DNA of 64,000 bases, taken from positions 28,786-92,785 of the forward strand of contig RWJK01001566.1 in assembly GCA_004335835.1 (NCBI GenBank), given 5' to 3'. Numbering within the stretch: the first letter of the stretch is position 1; each line of letters opens with the position of its first letter. The stretch comes from Scenedesmus sp. ARA3 (taxonomy: Eukaryota; Chlorophyta; Chlorophyceae; Sphaeropleales; Scenedesmaceae). The notes beneath the pieces were generated by a model. The model searched no databases, had not been told where the DNA came from, and saw nothing but the letters and a program-made list of their open reading frames with translations. Below are positions 23,745 through 35,819 of this stretch, one piece after another. The position numbers were made by a program, and so were the translations under genes.

Positions 23745-24276
23745 GTTGCCTCAACAGCTCCAGTGTCGCTGAATGAGCTGCTGCGGCTACAGGTGTCAGC
23801 AGTAGCTGCTGCTGCAGTTCATGTCAACAGCCACCAGGACCGTCACATGGTCTCTTGTGTGGCTCGGTGTAGAGCGATACCAGCTTTATATCCAAAGTAC
23901 TATGATTGGTTCTCTTTTCAGCGATGTGCAGGCAGAGACCGTGCACCCCAGAACAAATGCAGACACAGGGGCAAGCAACTTCACTCAAGCTTGGCACAGC
24001 AGGGGCGTTCCTTGCATTTCACACTTGCTTTTAAGTGTACAAGCAACGCTCTTTACGGCAAATGCATGATCTTGACTTCGGCAGTTTGCAAATCTGGCCA
24101 GGCTGTCATTTCACGTTGGACTTCCGCTTCAGTGTGCCTGAACTTTTTCCGAGCTCTGCCCCTGCTAGATCCAAACGCTTTCATTATTCAAAACGTTTTG
24201 GTGTTCGCTTGCAGCTCAAACCTATCAAGTATCGCTTTGGTGACCTGTCAATCAGTTGCCCAATACACCCCTCACG
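23745..24276. promoter_or_regulatory. Divergent promoter region, helicase and heme oxygenase
   Basis: 532 bp separate two oppositely directed start codons. TATAAA is present on the minus strand at 23890-23885, about 140 bp before the helicase ATG. I see no defined iron-responsive element by eye for the heme oxygenase side. Confidence 0.45.
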
Positions 24277-25930
24277 ATGCTGTCCTCGAGCCTGAGCACG
24301 CGGGTCGCAGCAGCGCCACGCAATCGTGGCAGCAGATATGCCTTCAGGGCTTCAGCAGCAGTGAGTTCATGCGTGCAGCTACAGTCCGTGGTGCTGCTGC
24401 AACCCTCAGGGTCTGCTGCTGCAGCAGAGTGATCCACGTGCTGGTATGTTTGCAGGAAGCCCCAGCAGCCCAAAAGACATGCTTCATTGCAATGAACGTG
24501 TTCAAGGTGGGAGGTTGCGAGAGTATGTCTTGCCTTCTGTATGAGATGCAGTACAGCAGCAGCTGCAACTGCGTGACGCAGCCAAGCAATTGCAGCACTG
24601 GCAGCATCAGCATCTGCTGATTGCACACATGCAGCCGCTCTGTAGATGCTAATACAGTCTGCAGCATGTGGTGGGCACCTTGCAACCAGCGGCTGCATGG
24701 GCTGCCAGCTGCACTGCATTTTGAAAGGTGTGCAGCAAACACTTCCGCAAGCTCTGCCAGCAGCCTCTCATTCCAGCTAGCCATGCAGATCATACTGCAC
24801 TCACTACTTGCATTCAACAGTCTCCTGCAACCATTGATTTGCTGCAATCGACTGGCCTCCTGCAGGTGAAGCCGGAGTGTGCAGAGGACTTTGAAAATGT
24901 GTGGAAGAACCGCGAGTCGCACCTGAAGGAGATGCCTGGCTTTGTGCGCTTTGCGCTGCTCAAATGTGAGTGCCACAGCAGTATGCTGTAGTCTTCCCAC
25001 AGCAGCTGGCATCAATCCAACCTGCATGTGTCAGCACGCAGCTGCTGCACCTGCTGGCTGCAGTTCGGGTTGCTGTAAGCACCTGCAGGAGATGCCTGGC
25101 TTTGTGCGCTTTGCACTGCTCAAATGTGAGTGCCCACAGCAGTCGGCGCAGTCTTCCCACAGCAGCTGGCATCAAGCTAGCTTCCATGTGTCAGCATGCA
25201 GTTGCTGCACCTGCTGGCAGCAGTTCGGGTTGCTGTGTCAGCCACAGATGCTGGTGGGCGCATTATGCCACGCCAGCAGTGCATTTGCCGCAGCAGCAAT
25301 GCCCCAAGGTCACTTGCAGCGTGGTGCTGGGGCTGTAGCAGCAGTCAAGGGTGCTCATGTGCCCTGCGGCCGCCGCTGCTGCTGCCATAGGCTCCGGCTT
25401 CCCTAACTAAGTGCATCTCGCAGTCCACCTGGGAGAGCGGACTTGCAGCAGTTCCGTGGAATTAGGCAGATTCAAGGGATCCTTGTCACGGTGCTGCTGC
25501 TTCTGCTGCCGCCTCAGACTCTCACGTGCCCAACAAGTGTATCTTGCAGTCCCAATCCATTTGGTACACCAGACGCATTCAGAAACGATAATCTCGTATC
25601 TGTATTGCCGCTGCCGCTGCTGCAGGCTCCAACGTTCCCAACAAGTACATCTCTCAGTCCACCTGGGAGAGCGAGACGTTGACAAACCAATGACCTCAGG
25701 TGTGTAGTGCCGCCGCTGCTGCAGGCTCCAACGTGCCCAACAAGTACATCTCCCAGTCCACCTGGGAGAGCGAGGAGGCCTTCCGCGGCTGGACGCAGAG
25801 CCAGCAGTTCAGCAAAGCACACGGTGAGGCAGATAAGGACAAGGGCGGCAGCAAGCGGCCCAATGTGGGGGCCATGCTTGAGGGGCCGCCTGCACCCGAG
25901 TTCTTCAGCAGCGTGACCATGACAGAGTAG
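24277..25930 (+). CDS. IsdG-family plastid heme oxygenase (LFO1-like)
   Basis: Four exons, 24277-24360, 24456-24506, 24866-24965 and 25725-25930, join in phase to about 146 residues. The first 28 residues (MLSSSLSTRVAAAPRNRGSR...) look like a chloroplast transit peptide: Ser/Ala/Arg-rich and without acid. The rest is one antibiotic-biosynthesis-monooxygenase (ABM) fold. The IsdG catalytic triad can be placed with the right spacing: Asn42 in MNVFK, Trp101 in AFRGW and His111 in FSKAHGE (bacterial IsdG has Asn/Trp/His at 60 and 10 residue intervals; here 59 and 10). Chlamydomonas LFO1 is the known green-algal member, an iron-limitation-linked heme-degrading enzyme. Role here, heme breakdown and iron recovery in the plastid, is by homology. 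The introns hold echoes of exon 3 and exon 4 ends. A generic ABM enzyme acting on another substrate remains possible. Confidence 0.82.
25079..25245 (+). repeat. Tandem copy of exon 3 end and following intron
   Basis: Repeats 24918-25080: the last 48 exon bases (EMPGFVRFALLK), the donor and about 110 intron bases. The exon part differs at one synonymous Ala codon and at Lys/Gln. Confidence 0.9.
25405..25685 (+). repeat. Echoes of heme oxygenase exon 4 5' end
   Basis: Acceptor plus start of exon 4 (CSNVPNKYISQSTWESE, genuine from 25725) recurs nearly complete at 25617-25680. Two shorter pieces lie at about 25409-25440 (ISQSTWES part) and 25520-25555 (VPNK part). All are upstream of the exon. 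Confidence 0.85.
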
Positions 25931-26065
25931 TCAGAGGCCAGGACATCTGGCCAGTATGACAGAGTCACTCTGTCTGACTACGGTAGTCAGAGGCCAGGAC
26001 ATCTGGCCAGTATGACAGAGTAGTTGACATAGTCAGAGGGCAGGACACTGTCCAGTCCAGGCTGG
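25920..26065 (+). repeat. Hairpin array at heme oxygenase 3' end
   Basis: A unit containing GTAGTCAGAG, GGCCAGGACATCTGGCC and TATGACAGAG is repeated right after the stop codon (about 25928-25965, then 25984-26022, then a decayed third). Each unit has GGCCAG/CTGGCC arms with a 5-base loop; the junction GACAGAGTCACTCTGTC is a 7-bp-arm hairpin. In the transcript this would form a ladder of hairpins in the 3' UTR. Confidence 0.7.
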
Positions 26066-26261
26066 CCAGTTTTGGAAGCCGATGATGGGCTCATGGGGCA
26101 GAGGGAGCAGCCACAAGTCAGGATCGAATGACAGCAGTGTTGGATGCTCTCATCGTGTCATGACAGAGGAGCGGTGGTTGTCAACCAGTGGCTTGGCAGC
26201 AGCCGCAGGATGCGCCACACCGACTGCTGCAGTTTGCTTCGGGTGCCATCCTGGAGGCGCC

Positions 26262-26320
26262 AGCGGCCCCAGACTTTGGGGAACTCGGAGTTCTTCAGCA
26301 ATGTGTCGATGACAGAGTAG
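26262..26320 (+). repeat. Echo of heme oxygenase coding end
   Basis: GAGTTCTTCAGCA(A)-GTG--ATGACAGAGTAG at 26288-26320 repeats the last codons and stop of the gene (25898-25930), preceded by a diverged copy of the Gly/Pro-rich segment. It lies about 370 bp downstream of the true stop. Confidence 0.75.
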
Positions 26321-28863
26321 GGGATGCAGATGTCTTCACAGTTTGCGTATTGGAGAGGCAGTGACAGGCTCATAGGGTACAGAGAGCATCCCAGAGCAGA
26401 ATGTACTATCAGCAGTGATGGATGACAGAGCAGAGGTGTACATGTAGGTGTACCATGGTAGGGTGGGGTAGGGTGGTAGGGTGCCGACAAGTCGGCGTGG
26501 CAGTTGGACGAGGGAAGCGGCACACTGGCAGCTACAGAGGGCAGTGGCTTCAAGCCGCATGCAGCGAGCAGCAGGAGAGAGCCCATGCCTGATGCAGCAG
26601 CCGAGCATGTGCTGTGCAAAGCACGCCAAGCAGAGCATCATGTTGTTGTCCTGTATGCCAGGAGTCGGAGTGTAAACCAGGGGCCACTGGTTGTGTGGCT
26701 GGATGCTGTGCTTGTGCCATGCACGCTGCTGCGGTAGCTGCGATTGCAATTGTCTGTACATTATCATTGTTGCGCAGGCACGTATCGTCCATCATGATGT
26801 GTAACAAGCAGCAGCAGCAGCAGCAGCAGAACGGACTTTGGCTGGGGCTGCTAACATGCTGTGCGGGTGCAGCAGCTCGAGCCAGATGAGCATGCTGCAC
26901 CTGCTGCGGTGCACATTGAAGCTGTGCTGCTGTCACCAGCCCAACTGCAGCTGCCACATGTTTTCCTACAGCAGCCACAGCGCAGCCTGATCAGTACATG
27001 CTGCCGCTGCTGTGCTCCCAAGGTTGCCTTGGGCAGCTGCGCTGCTAGGTGTAGTGCCGCTGCTTTGGCTGCTCGCCGCCAGCTGCAGTTATCCTGCTGT
27101 GGCTGTGTTGGCTGTACCAGGTACCCCTGTCACCTGCAGTCAACATCACGCAACAGCAGACAGTGCTCAGAATCCGGTCTTGCCAGATCTGCAGCTATAA
27201 GCCGCTGCAACGCATGCATACTTCTGCCCGGATGCGCAGTAGGTGCAGGTGTGCAGCAGTGCAGATGTCGGCATGCAGTTCAAGGCATGCAGCACTGAAC
27301 GAGCTGCAGGCCAAAACCCAAGCGTGCCGGGTACTGTTGCTCCAATCGGAAGCCGAGGGGCCCACTGCAGAGAGCCAATCAGCCCTAGTTGGAGCACACT
27401 GCTGAGCAGTATCTACTGCTGCTGATGCTGTTCTGCGCCGGACCAGCTGATCTGCGGCAGCACGCAGCCGAGAAGTTTCTCACCATTATGAGTTGCCAAA
27501 TGATAGCGGTGACGCTGAAGCAGCGCCGAAGACGCCGATGAACAGAGGCCGAGGCGGCTGCAGGTGCAGCTGCAGGCGCCCTGAGCGATGATTCTGGTAA
27601 TGACGCGTTCAGTATCGTTCAGCATTTTCCTGCTTCGCAATGCCACGCTTTCAAATGCAACGTGACGTCTGCAACGAATGCCCTAAGACCTGCACCCTTT
27701 CTAACATTCCAGGTGTCACCTCGTCAGCGCACTGCAAGCAGCTTTTACCTGGCTCAACAGCCGGCAACACGTGTGTATGCCTCTCACCGACGACGCCTGG
27801 TGCCACACATGGTGAACACACAACAGCACAACACAACCACTGTCTGTCAGCAAGCACTGCACAACTGTCTCAACCAAGCCTTGTCAACGGCAATTTGGCT
27901 GCACTGTCGTCGAGATGCACCACACGTATCTTGCAAATGCATGTGCCGATGTGACGCGTGCATGTGATTGAAATGATACTACGCATAAACACCATGGAGG
28001 GACACACATGCTGGAAATTTAGACAAGTCAGCGTGGAGGTCCCAAAATGCTGCTTCAGATTTGCAGCTGGCGTACAAAGCACACACGGGACATGCAGCAA
28101 CTTTCAACTCAGACAAGTATCAATTAACTTCCGTACTGCGCTGCGATGCATCCGCAACATCAATTGCATGTCTGCAGGTAGGGGTGGCACACAGAGGGCC
28201 GCCAAGTCCCCAGTCAGACCTGCAGCCCCCAACATACAAACAATGCTGCTCTGCACATGCTCATGCAACCAATCTGCACAAGCAATAGGGCATTGCGCCA
28301 GCACAAGTGGCGCAATTGCCTGCTACGGTTTGTTGCTGGATTGACCCTGCTTTGCTGCAAGCAACACACCCTGCTCTGCTGCAAGCATGCAACTCACCAC
28401 AACCTAGGTCTCAAGTAACAGAAAAATTGAACCTCCGCCCTATTGAACCTCTGCCCTGCAGCCTGCTGGTTGTATCACCAGCAACTACAGTCACAGCACA
28501 AACAGCTCTGCCGTGCACCAACAGACATAGGTGGGCATCTGATGCTGGCAACATCTCAAACCAACAACGCCAAACCTTGTTGCGTTGACATGCCAGCTTA
28601 CAGCCAGCACAAGCCACAGGCTGGCGTTGTCCCTAACAGCTGTGTGCATTGCAGCACGTACATCAGATGATGCTACAGGTACCAGAAGCCATAAGCACTG
28701 CAGCAGGTGACGGACCATCACCATCTGCGCACCGCTCAGGCTGCCCTGCAACATACCATGCCGCTGTACCAGACCTCTCTGCCCTGGCTGCAGGCGTCGC
28801 ACTGCATCTCTTGACAGCAATTGCACCTGCAGAGAGCGCTGTCTGCATCAACTGCTGCGGCCG
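26321..28863. other. Intergenic stretch between convergent genes
   Basis: Separates the 3' ends of the heme oxygenase (plus) and HPPD (minus). No exon with support. Candidate TGTAA polyadenylation signals occur on the plus strand near 26674 and 26797, and on the minus strand near 28600, about 260 bases past the HPPD stop. A short CAG run lies at 26810-26828. Confidence 0.45.
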
Positions 28864-29225
28864 TTACACCTGCAGCGTGCGCTCGTACTCCTCTATGCTC
28901 TTGAACAGCTCGCTGAAGTTGCCTGCAGCAAATAGCAGCAGCAGCAGCAGCAGCAGCAGCACATCAGTAATCCATGCTGCACGGAATGACCACCATGTCC
29001 CCGCACCTTATTTGCTGCCGATCCTTGTGCCTCACAACACTTATGTTACCGGTGTACAATACCTTGGTTCAAACCGCACACGCGCTATGATAAGGCTGCT
29101 GCCACAGCAGCATGGCACAGAAGCTAAACATTGCAGCAGTGCTGCTTGCTGCCAGCCGCCCTCACCTTTGCCGAAGCCTCCACACCCAGCAGCTTGCTCC
29201 ACAACCACGCCATCCTCACGCACCT

Positions 29226-29257
<32 letters not shown>

Positions 29258-32200
29258 TGGTAAGACAGACAACAACCGACCCATGCGCACACACGCATAC
29301 CACAATGCAATATCCAGCGGCCACATACTGCATATGCAAACATCTGCTGAATGTCGCTGACGCTCAGCCCAACTGCCAGGTACCAGCCAGCATAGGACGT
29401 TTTCCACCTGATGCTGCATGGAATGCTACACAGCTAAAACTCTCTCATCAACAAGCTATGTGCTCAATTGCTTGCTTGCATGCTGCTGTTGCCGATAACA
29501 CGTAATCTCTCTCTACGCCCACCTGCACAATGTCCTTGAACTTGTCAGCCACTGCCGATGCTGCTCCACCTGCATCTGCATCACCGCAGGCAGCTGTTGG
29601 CTCTGCTGCTGCTGCTGCCGCGCTGCCTGCCTGCGGGGCGCTCTCCTTGAGGCAGCCGCGCCGCTCAATGATCTCAATGAAGATGGTGGGCCTGAAACAC
29701 AGCAGCAGAAGACAACCACGCACCGTCATAACTCAAATCATATGACAACCCCTAGCTCAAAAACAATTGGCTTCAGCGCAAGTCGCAGCTGGCTGCTTGC
29801 TGTGTTGTACATGCAGAAGTTGCACGCAGAAGGACCTGAAAATTGCTCAATGCATGCACCATCCGCAGCCGCATGCACAAACATGGAGCCGCGTACACCC
29901 TATGCAGGCATGTACAGCAAGCTCTTGTGTTTGTTACAATTCAACCACAGTAACAGCTAAGAAACTGCCACGTCAGCGCCCACCTGTCCCCCAGCGGCTT
30001 GGTGAAGATCTGCAGCAGCACGCCCTGGTCGTCCTGGTCAACCAGGATGCCCAGCTGCTCCACGGCAGCCCACTCCTCAGGAGACAGCACGTCGCCCTGC
30101 AGCCATGTCACATAAAACACAGAATTATGCTAGCATTCGAGTGGCCAGTGGTGCGTCACATTGCTAGGTAAACAGCAGCTCCACGGCAGACCACTCCTCG
30201 GGAGACAGCACGTCACTGTGTGGCAGCAGGCACACACCCGCAGCATACATGGCACAGGCACGATGATGAGGGCGATTCAAGCAGCAATTGACCCACACTA
30301 ATACTGTACAACAGTGCTCCACAGCAGCCCTTTTCCCAGAGGACAGCTGCAGGGCGGCGCACAACACCACAGCCATACTACATCCAGCAGCCCTCACCAC
30401 TTTCTCTGCCACGCGCTTGTAGTGAATGTGCCTACCCGCAGCCTAGTGTAAGCAACCATCTGAAGTAGCACCAAAGCATGACCCGCAACTCTCCCAATGT
30501 GCCCTGCTACACCCCGCGGCAGCAATATGTACCACATGACATAATGCGCTCACCACTTTCTCTGCCACACGCTTGTAGTAGTCGTGCCCGGGTGCCGCCT
30601 AAAACTCAAAGCGGCCCACGACACCACAGCCAGCAACACCCAAACTCCCCCTATGTCCTCAGCACCACGCCACCGCCAGCAGCGTAACACACACACACAC
30701 ACAATAAAGTTACTGAAAAAAGCAGTCACATGTGGCCCTGGCACACTCTTAAGACGATTTGATTCAGTACCGTACGATTTTGCACGCACCACTTTTTCTG
30801 CCACACGCGTGTAGTAGTCGTGCCCGGGTGCCGCCTGGAACTCAAAGCCGCCGCAGCGCGAGCGCGCGTGCATCTCGCGCATGGTGGACAGGATGTCGTG
30901 CGTCTTCAGCGCCAGGTGCTGCAGCCCAGGGCCCTCGTTCTGCTCCAGGTACGTCTGCAGCAGCAGCAGCAGCAGCAATAGACACAGTAGAAAAGCAAAC
31001 GCTTGATACTAGTGCAAACCAGACGCAGGTGTGTGCAGGCAGCAGGTGACCGCAAACTAAATACGCCATGGTGTACGAAAAGAATGGACCAACTTGCAGT
31101 AACCAGGTGCCAGGGCCTGCAGATGCAAAGCTGCATGTTCAGCAAATCACAGCCTGCCGCACACTGCATGGCTGACAGTACGGCACCTGCAGCAGCGCAC
31201 CCCCTGCACCTGGATCTGGACTTGCGCTTGGTGCCAAACATCGGCTCATTCAGAACAGCAGCACTAAAGTTCACAGCAGCACAAAAAGGTGCTTGGATGC
31301 TTTTAAGCAGTTTGAACCTCACCTGGATCTGCGACTTGCGTTTGGTGCCAAAGGTGGGCTCGTTCATGGGCAGCAGCACCATCTCGTTGTTGCTGGCCAG
31401 CACCATGCTGTTCAGCCCGCTGTCCACAGTGCCCACATCCTCAGCCACAAACTCGGCAAACTCGTGGAAGCCTGCGCGGCAGCAGCAGTAGCAGTTTGAG
31501 TCCTGTTGGCTGTGATGAAAGTGCATAGCCGAAACACAGAGCGCTGTCCAAAATGCCCGTGCCCACATTTGGAGCACTTGCTTGCAAGCCTGCAGATGAG
31601 TGAGCGAGACAGCAGTGCAGAGCAGAAAGGCGGTGAGCTGCAACTGCCAGCCTACACGCACCTGTGAAGCCGATGACGTGCTCCAGGTGCTCAATCAGCT
31701 TGGGCACATTGCCCACGGCGTGGTCCAGGCGGTGCAGCCCGTAGCAGATCTGCGGCTCGTCAGGCGTGGCTGTGTAGCCCGGCAGGTAGGGGCCCTGCAT
31801 GCATGCGGCACAGCAGGATGTTGGCGTTGAGAGACAGTTGTTCAGCCCAAGCAGCATTGTGTGTTTGTAGAGCATGGCGGTGCGCCAAGCAGGGTGCGCC
31901 TAAAAGGGTGCGCCTGCAGTGTGACGAGATGGCGTGCCGAAGTGACCAGTGACCAATGGCGAAGACGAATGCAGCACGGCTGCAGCCAGCTGAAGCGTCC
32001 ACGTGTTCTGCTTGCAATGTCACCCCTCTTTCTCACAGCTCATTTGCACTCGCAGATCAATTTCAAGACTCTGCCAGGGCCTCTTGCGACCTGCCACTTG
32101 CCGCTGATGTAGCGCAGCACCACGTCACCGTACAGCAGCACCTCGCTGACCACAGCGCTGACAAGCACGAAAGTGACAGGTGATGCAGCTGCCTTGCCTT

Positions 32201-33736
32201 CATCATGTGCCGGGGCAGCTTCTAAGCAGCGCATACACAGCGCCAGCCGCAGCCAGCTGCACCCTTGATATTCTCCTTCCTGCAATGTTCTCTTCTTCTC
32301 AATGACTATGTGAATGATTCACGTGACTGCACAAGGTTCTGCGCGCACCTGCCACTTGCCGCTGATGTAGCGCAGCACAACATCGCCGTACAGCAGCACC
32401 TCGCTGACCACAGCGCAGCCGCCGGCGCCATCCTCCAGCTTGGTGGGCGGCCGCACACCCTTCGCGCCGTTTGACACAGACACCTCGTACGCCTGCGCTG
32501 CATCGCCCACCTGCAGGCCTGCAGGACGTACGACAACGTTGCATGGTTAGGAGTGTTGTGTTGCTTTTCAAAAAAAATTAAAAAGGCATGCCCAAGGCAG
32601 GCAGCGCACGCACACATCAACCTGGCTGCTAGGTGGCTGCTGGATGGCAACGTATCAATCAGCCGGCCTGTGATGTTTGGCGCAAACTACCCGGACTTTA
32701 GGTCATGAACGAACAGCCCCTTCAAACCAATGCACCTCCCAGAGGGAACAGCAGAACAGCAGCAGCAACATCAACAATACTCATGCAGGACCAGGCCGCA
32801 TCATTGCTTCCTCGCCTGGGCCTCCCCAACAGACATTGCACCCAGGCCATGGGTGCAGATGTACCCATCAAATACCACCCAGGCACGCCCCAGCGGCAAA
32901 CGCAGAGGCAACCGGGCACACGTAAGATGTCCTGGCAACAAAGTACAAACCCAGATTTGCGCCGCCCCACTGCTCACCTACAGCCCTTGCAGCCAGGCCG
33001 TGGGTGCAGACGAACTCAAAGGCCTGCTGCTGGTCATAGTCTGGCAGTGGCTCGCTGCTAGAAGGCGCTGCTGCTGCGCACTTGCGCGAGTAGGGTGCTG
33101 TGAAGGTGAACACGAGGTCGTTGCTTTGCAGGACGTAGCTGCAGTACTTGCTGTTGCCTGTGCTGTGGTCGGACTTGGCCACTAGGGTCATGCCCAGACC
33201 ATGCTGGAAGCTGCAGGAATGCAGCAAAAAGACAGGGGCGAGAACAAAGGAGGGCAATACACAAAGTCAACAGGCGATGCATGGCGCCGAATATGATGCA
33301 TGAAGTCCATGCAGGAGGGAAGATTGGGCGACCAGGTATGAGCAGGCGACCAGGTATGAGCAGTGGATGGCGGATGTGTGGGGAGTCCTATGTGCTGCAT
33401 GCGAGTGCCTAGAGTTGCGCTGCTGCAGCACAGTGCATGTCTCCAGAGCTGAAGCCATTACAAGATGCAAGTTGGATGCACATGCGGCTGCTGCTATTGC
33501 TGCTGCTGCCACGGGGCAAAGCTGCTGCTTCTGATGTGGCCAGGCTGTACTTAGCCTGCTGCTGGCGGGTATGTGGACGTTACGCACCGCTTGAAGGTGT
33601 TGGTGGCGTCCGCGCACCAAAACTCGATGTGGTGGAACTTGTGCACAGGAAACTTATCGCTGCGAGGGTTGTTGCGAACGAAATTGGCGTAGCCAACCAG
33701 CTCAACCTTCGGGCCCTGAGCTCCACCTGCGCCCAT
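28864..33736 (-). CDS. 4-hydroxyphenylpyruvate dioxygenase
   Basis: Fe(II)-dependent conversion of 4-hydroxyphenylpyruvate to homogentisate, the entry to tocopherol and plastoquinone synthesis and to tyrosine breakdown. Ten exons: 33736-33588, 33210-32978, 32518-32349, 31794-31662, 31471-31323, 30954-30790, 30096-29984, 29691-29523, 29223-29166 and 28922-28864. All phases agree and the gene ends in TAA, giving 465 residues, close to the plant length. The three iron ligands of the family are present: His in LDHAVGN (about 209), His in GLQHLAL (about 291) and Glu in TIFIEIIER (377). Also seen are NEPTFGTKRKSQIQ and LLQIFTKPLGDRPT. A Gln/Ala-rich insert follows IIERRGCLKES in exon 8. No obvious transit peptide: the protein opens MGAGGAQGPKVELVGYANF. 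Four exon borders have intronic echoes. Confidence 0.96.
30172..30345 (-). repeat. Echoes of HPPD exon 7 5' end
   Basis: About 40 bp encoding DVLSPEEWxAVE (genuine at 30058-30096) recur at 30175-30213; a decayed second copy lies near 30313-30345. Both are upstream of the exon. The first copy differs by one synonymous Pro codon and an Ala-to-Ser change. Confidence 0.8.
30394..30610 (-). repeat. Two echoes of HPPD exon 6 3' end
   Basis: The border encoding QAAPGHDYYTRVAEKV plus donor (genuine 30790-30840) recurs at 30553-30606 with one in-frame stop (CAG to TAG) and at 30394-30432 in shortened form. Both echoes read YKRVAEKV where the exon has TRVAEKV. Confidence 0.85.
31200..31252 (-). repeat. 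Echo of HPPD exon 5 3' end
   Basis: Copies the border encoding NEPTFGTKRKSQIQ plus donor (genuine 31323-31366). The echo reads NEPMFGTKRKS with synonymous changes in Asn, Pro and Lys codons, then a one-base deletion. Confidence 0.85.
32087..32158 (-). repeat. Echo of HPPD exon 3 3' end
   Basis: About 65 bp encoding VVSEVLLYGDVVLRYISGKWQ plus a GT donor, genuine at 32349-32412, located in the downstream intron. Confidence 0.88.
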
Positions 33737-34524
33737 GTTGTTCCTTGATGTGTATAGAAGGCGATCGAAGCAAACGTCACAGTGTACAGCTGGTGCTGCT
33801 GCTGAGTGGGATGCTGACGTAGAGCAGAGAGGGAAACGCAACAGCTACAACAAAGCAAAGACGTGCACGGGATAGCTGGCAAGATCTTAGACAATAATGG
33901 AGGTGGTGACGGAGCACACTGCTAATCTGCTGTAGACGTGTATGACATGACACAAGCAAGTGTCGTGTCACTACATCGTAAAGCCAGCGCCATGTAAGCC
34001 CATACCGCGTTGAATATTGCTAAAGTGGCTTACATGTTGCTACTGAGAGTGGCATGGCGCTGCCTGCTCAACTTGGCGGCAGCTCCCGCCCAGCACTGTT
34101 CACACTGATGCTACCTGAAGGATGCAAGGAGAACTCAGCATAAAGTTGCTGCAAGAACTATGTGCGAGCAAGCACGTCATTCAAATGACAAGGTTCAAAA
34201 CAAGTACGCGCCCATGTAACATCACAGCTGCAGAAGAGTGGCTGATCCAAGGCTCTCCAACAGCTTTCAAAGGCACTGCTGCTCAAGCAGCAGGCTGGGT
34301 CTACACACTTGAAGTAACCAAAAGGGAGCATGTTTATCAGTGATATTCGCTACTCTACTCGCTGAGCCTTCGCACTTGTATGCGTGACGAGTCCATACAA
34401 CTGCGGCCTACAGCTGCAGCAGGAAACGGCAACTGCTCCATGACAGCGCAAACCTGCCTGGCCTTGCACACGCTGGTAACATGGAGTTTTCAAAGCTTTT
34501 TAGCATGTGCTGTCAGTAATGCTG
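33737..34524. promoter_or_regulatory. Upstream region of HPPD
   Basis: 788 bp between the HPPD start and the stop of the next minus-strand gene. It contains the HPPD promoter and the 3' UTR of the neighbour, with a minus-strand TGTAA near 34030. No further element is recognisable. Confidence 0.4.
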
Positions 34525-35783
34525 TCAGTCTGTCTTGCCGCCTGATGTTAGCAGCTGCTTGATCAGCTTCAGGGCAGCAGGCTGCAGCTGCTGCCGCTGC
34601 CGCACTCCAAGCGCATCAGCATCGACGTCGACAGCTGCAGCAGCAGCACCATCAGACAGCTGCTGCTGCAGTCGCCGCGCAGCCTTGGCGCCCTTGCCCT
34701 CTGCATCATCTTCAACACCGTTACTGCTGCTGCTGCTGCTGCCGCCAGTGATGCTACCACCAAGCAACCCTGCTGTGTGGTGCCCATCTGCAGCTGCCGC
34801 TTCAACCGCAGACACTGCTGCATCTTCGCCAGCTGTGCTGCTTGCTGTGCTAGCTGCAGTCTCTGGATGTTCTTGGGCGCCTGCTGCTGCAGCTGCTGTG
34901 CTGGCTTGCAGTGCCTTGATCCTAGCTGCCACTTGCTTGAGCGCAGCAACAACTGCAGGCCCCCACAGCTGCTGCCTGGACCCAGCCGCCTGCTGTGCAT
35001 CAGACAGCAGCTGCAGCAGAGCCACCTGCCGCTGCAGGTTGCTGACATTGCTGCAGTCCAAAGCCAGCAACGCAAGCAGCTGCCCTGCACTGCCGCTACT
35101 GCTGCTGCTGCTGCTGGAAGCTGTGCTCTTCTTGCTGCTGCTGCTGTTGCTGCTGCTCTTGCTGATGACTGCCTCCCAGATGGCGCCATGCGCCTCTGCT
35201 GCGCCGCCCAGCTGGAATGACGGCTGCTGCAGCTGCTGCAGCACAGCTGGCACGGCCAGCACCCAGGCAGCTGCCTGCGGGGAGGAGCAGCTGGCCAGCA
35301 AGACAGCGCGCCTGCGCGGCAAGCAGCAGGAGCAGCAGCAGCAGCATGAACGGCAGCAACAGATGCCGCAGGTGCGAATCAAAGCCAGTCGGCGGGTACA
35401 ACGCAGCCTGAGGTGATGTCAAGCCTGGTACGATGACTGAGGGGCTGGCATGCAGCAGCACATGATAGACAACATGCATGCACACATCTCCCACGTCATC
35501 ATCTGTTGCTGCAGCGTCATGTCCGCTTCCTGCAGAGCCGTATCAGCAATTTGTGCGTTACTGTAATAGATGTGTAGCAGATGCAATGCTATGCCACGCA
35601 CCTGACTGGCTCTGCTGCAGCGTTGCCAGCATGCTGGCCAAACAGCACCACCAGGCTGCGCATGACCCCCTGCTGCACCAGCCGCCCCGCAACATCCACT
35701 GCACCGGGCCTGCCAAGCAGCAGCAGCTCCACGACATGGCACAGCAGCAGCGCATGCGCAAAGCCCTCCCCTTGCACAGCAGC

Positions 35784-35819
<36 letters not shown>

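Noticed and set aside
30394..30610. HPPD exon 6 echoes as mutually exclusive exons
   Set aside because: The fuller copy has an in-frame stop and neither has an upstream acceptor at the matching place.
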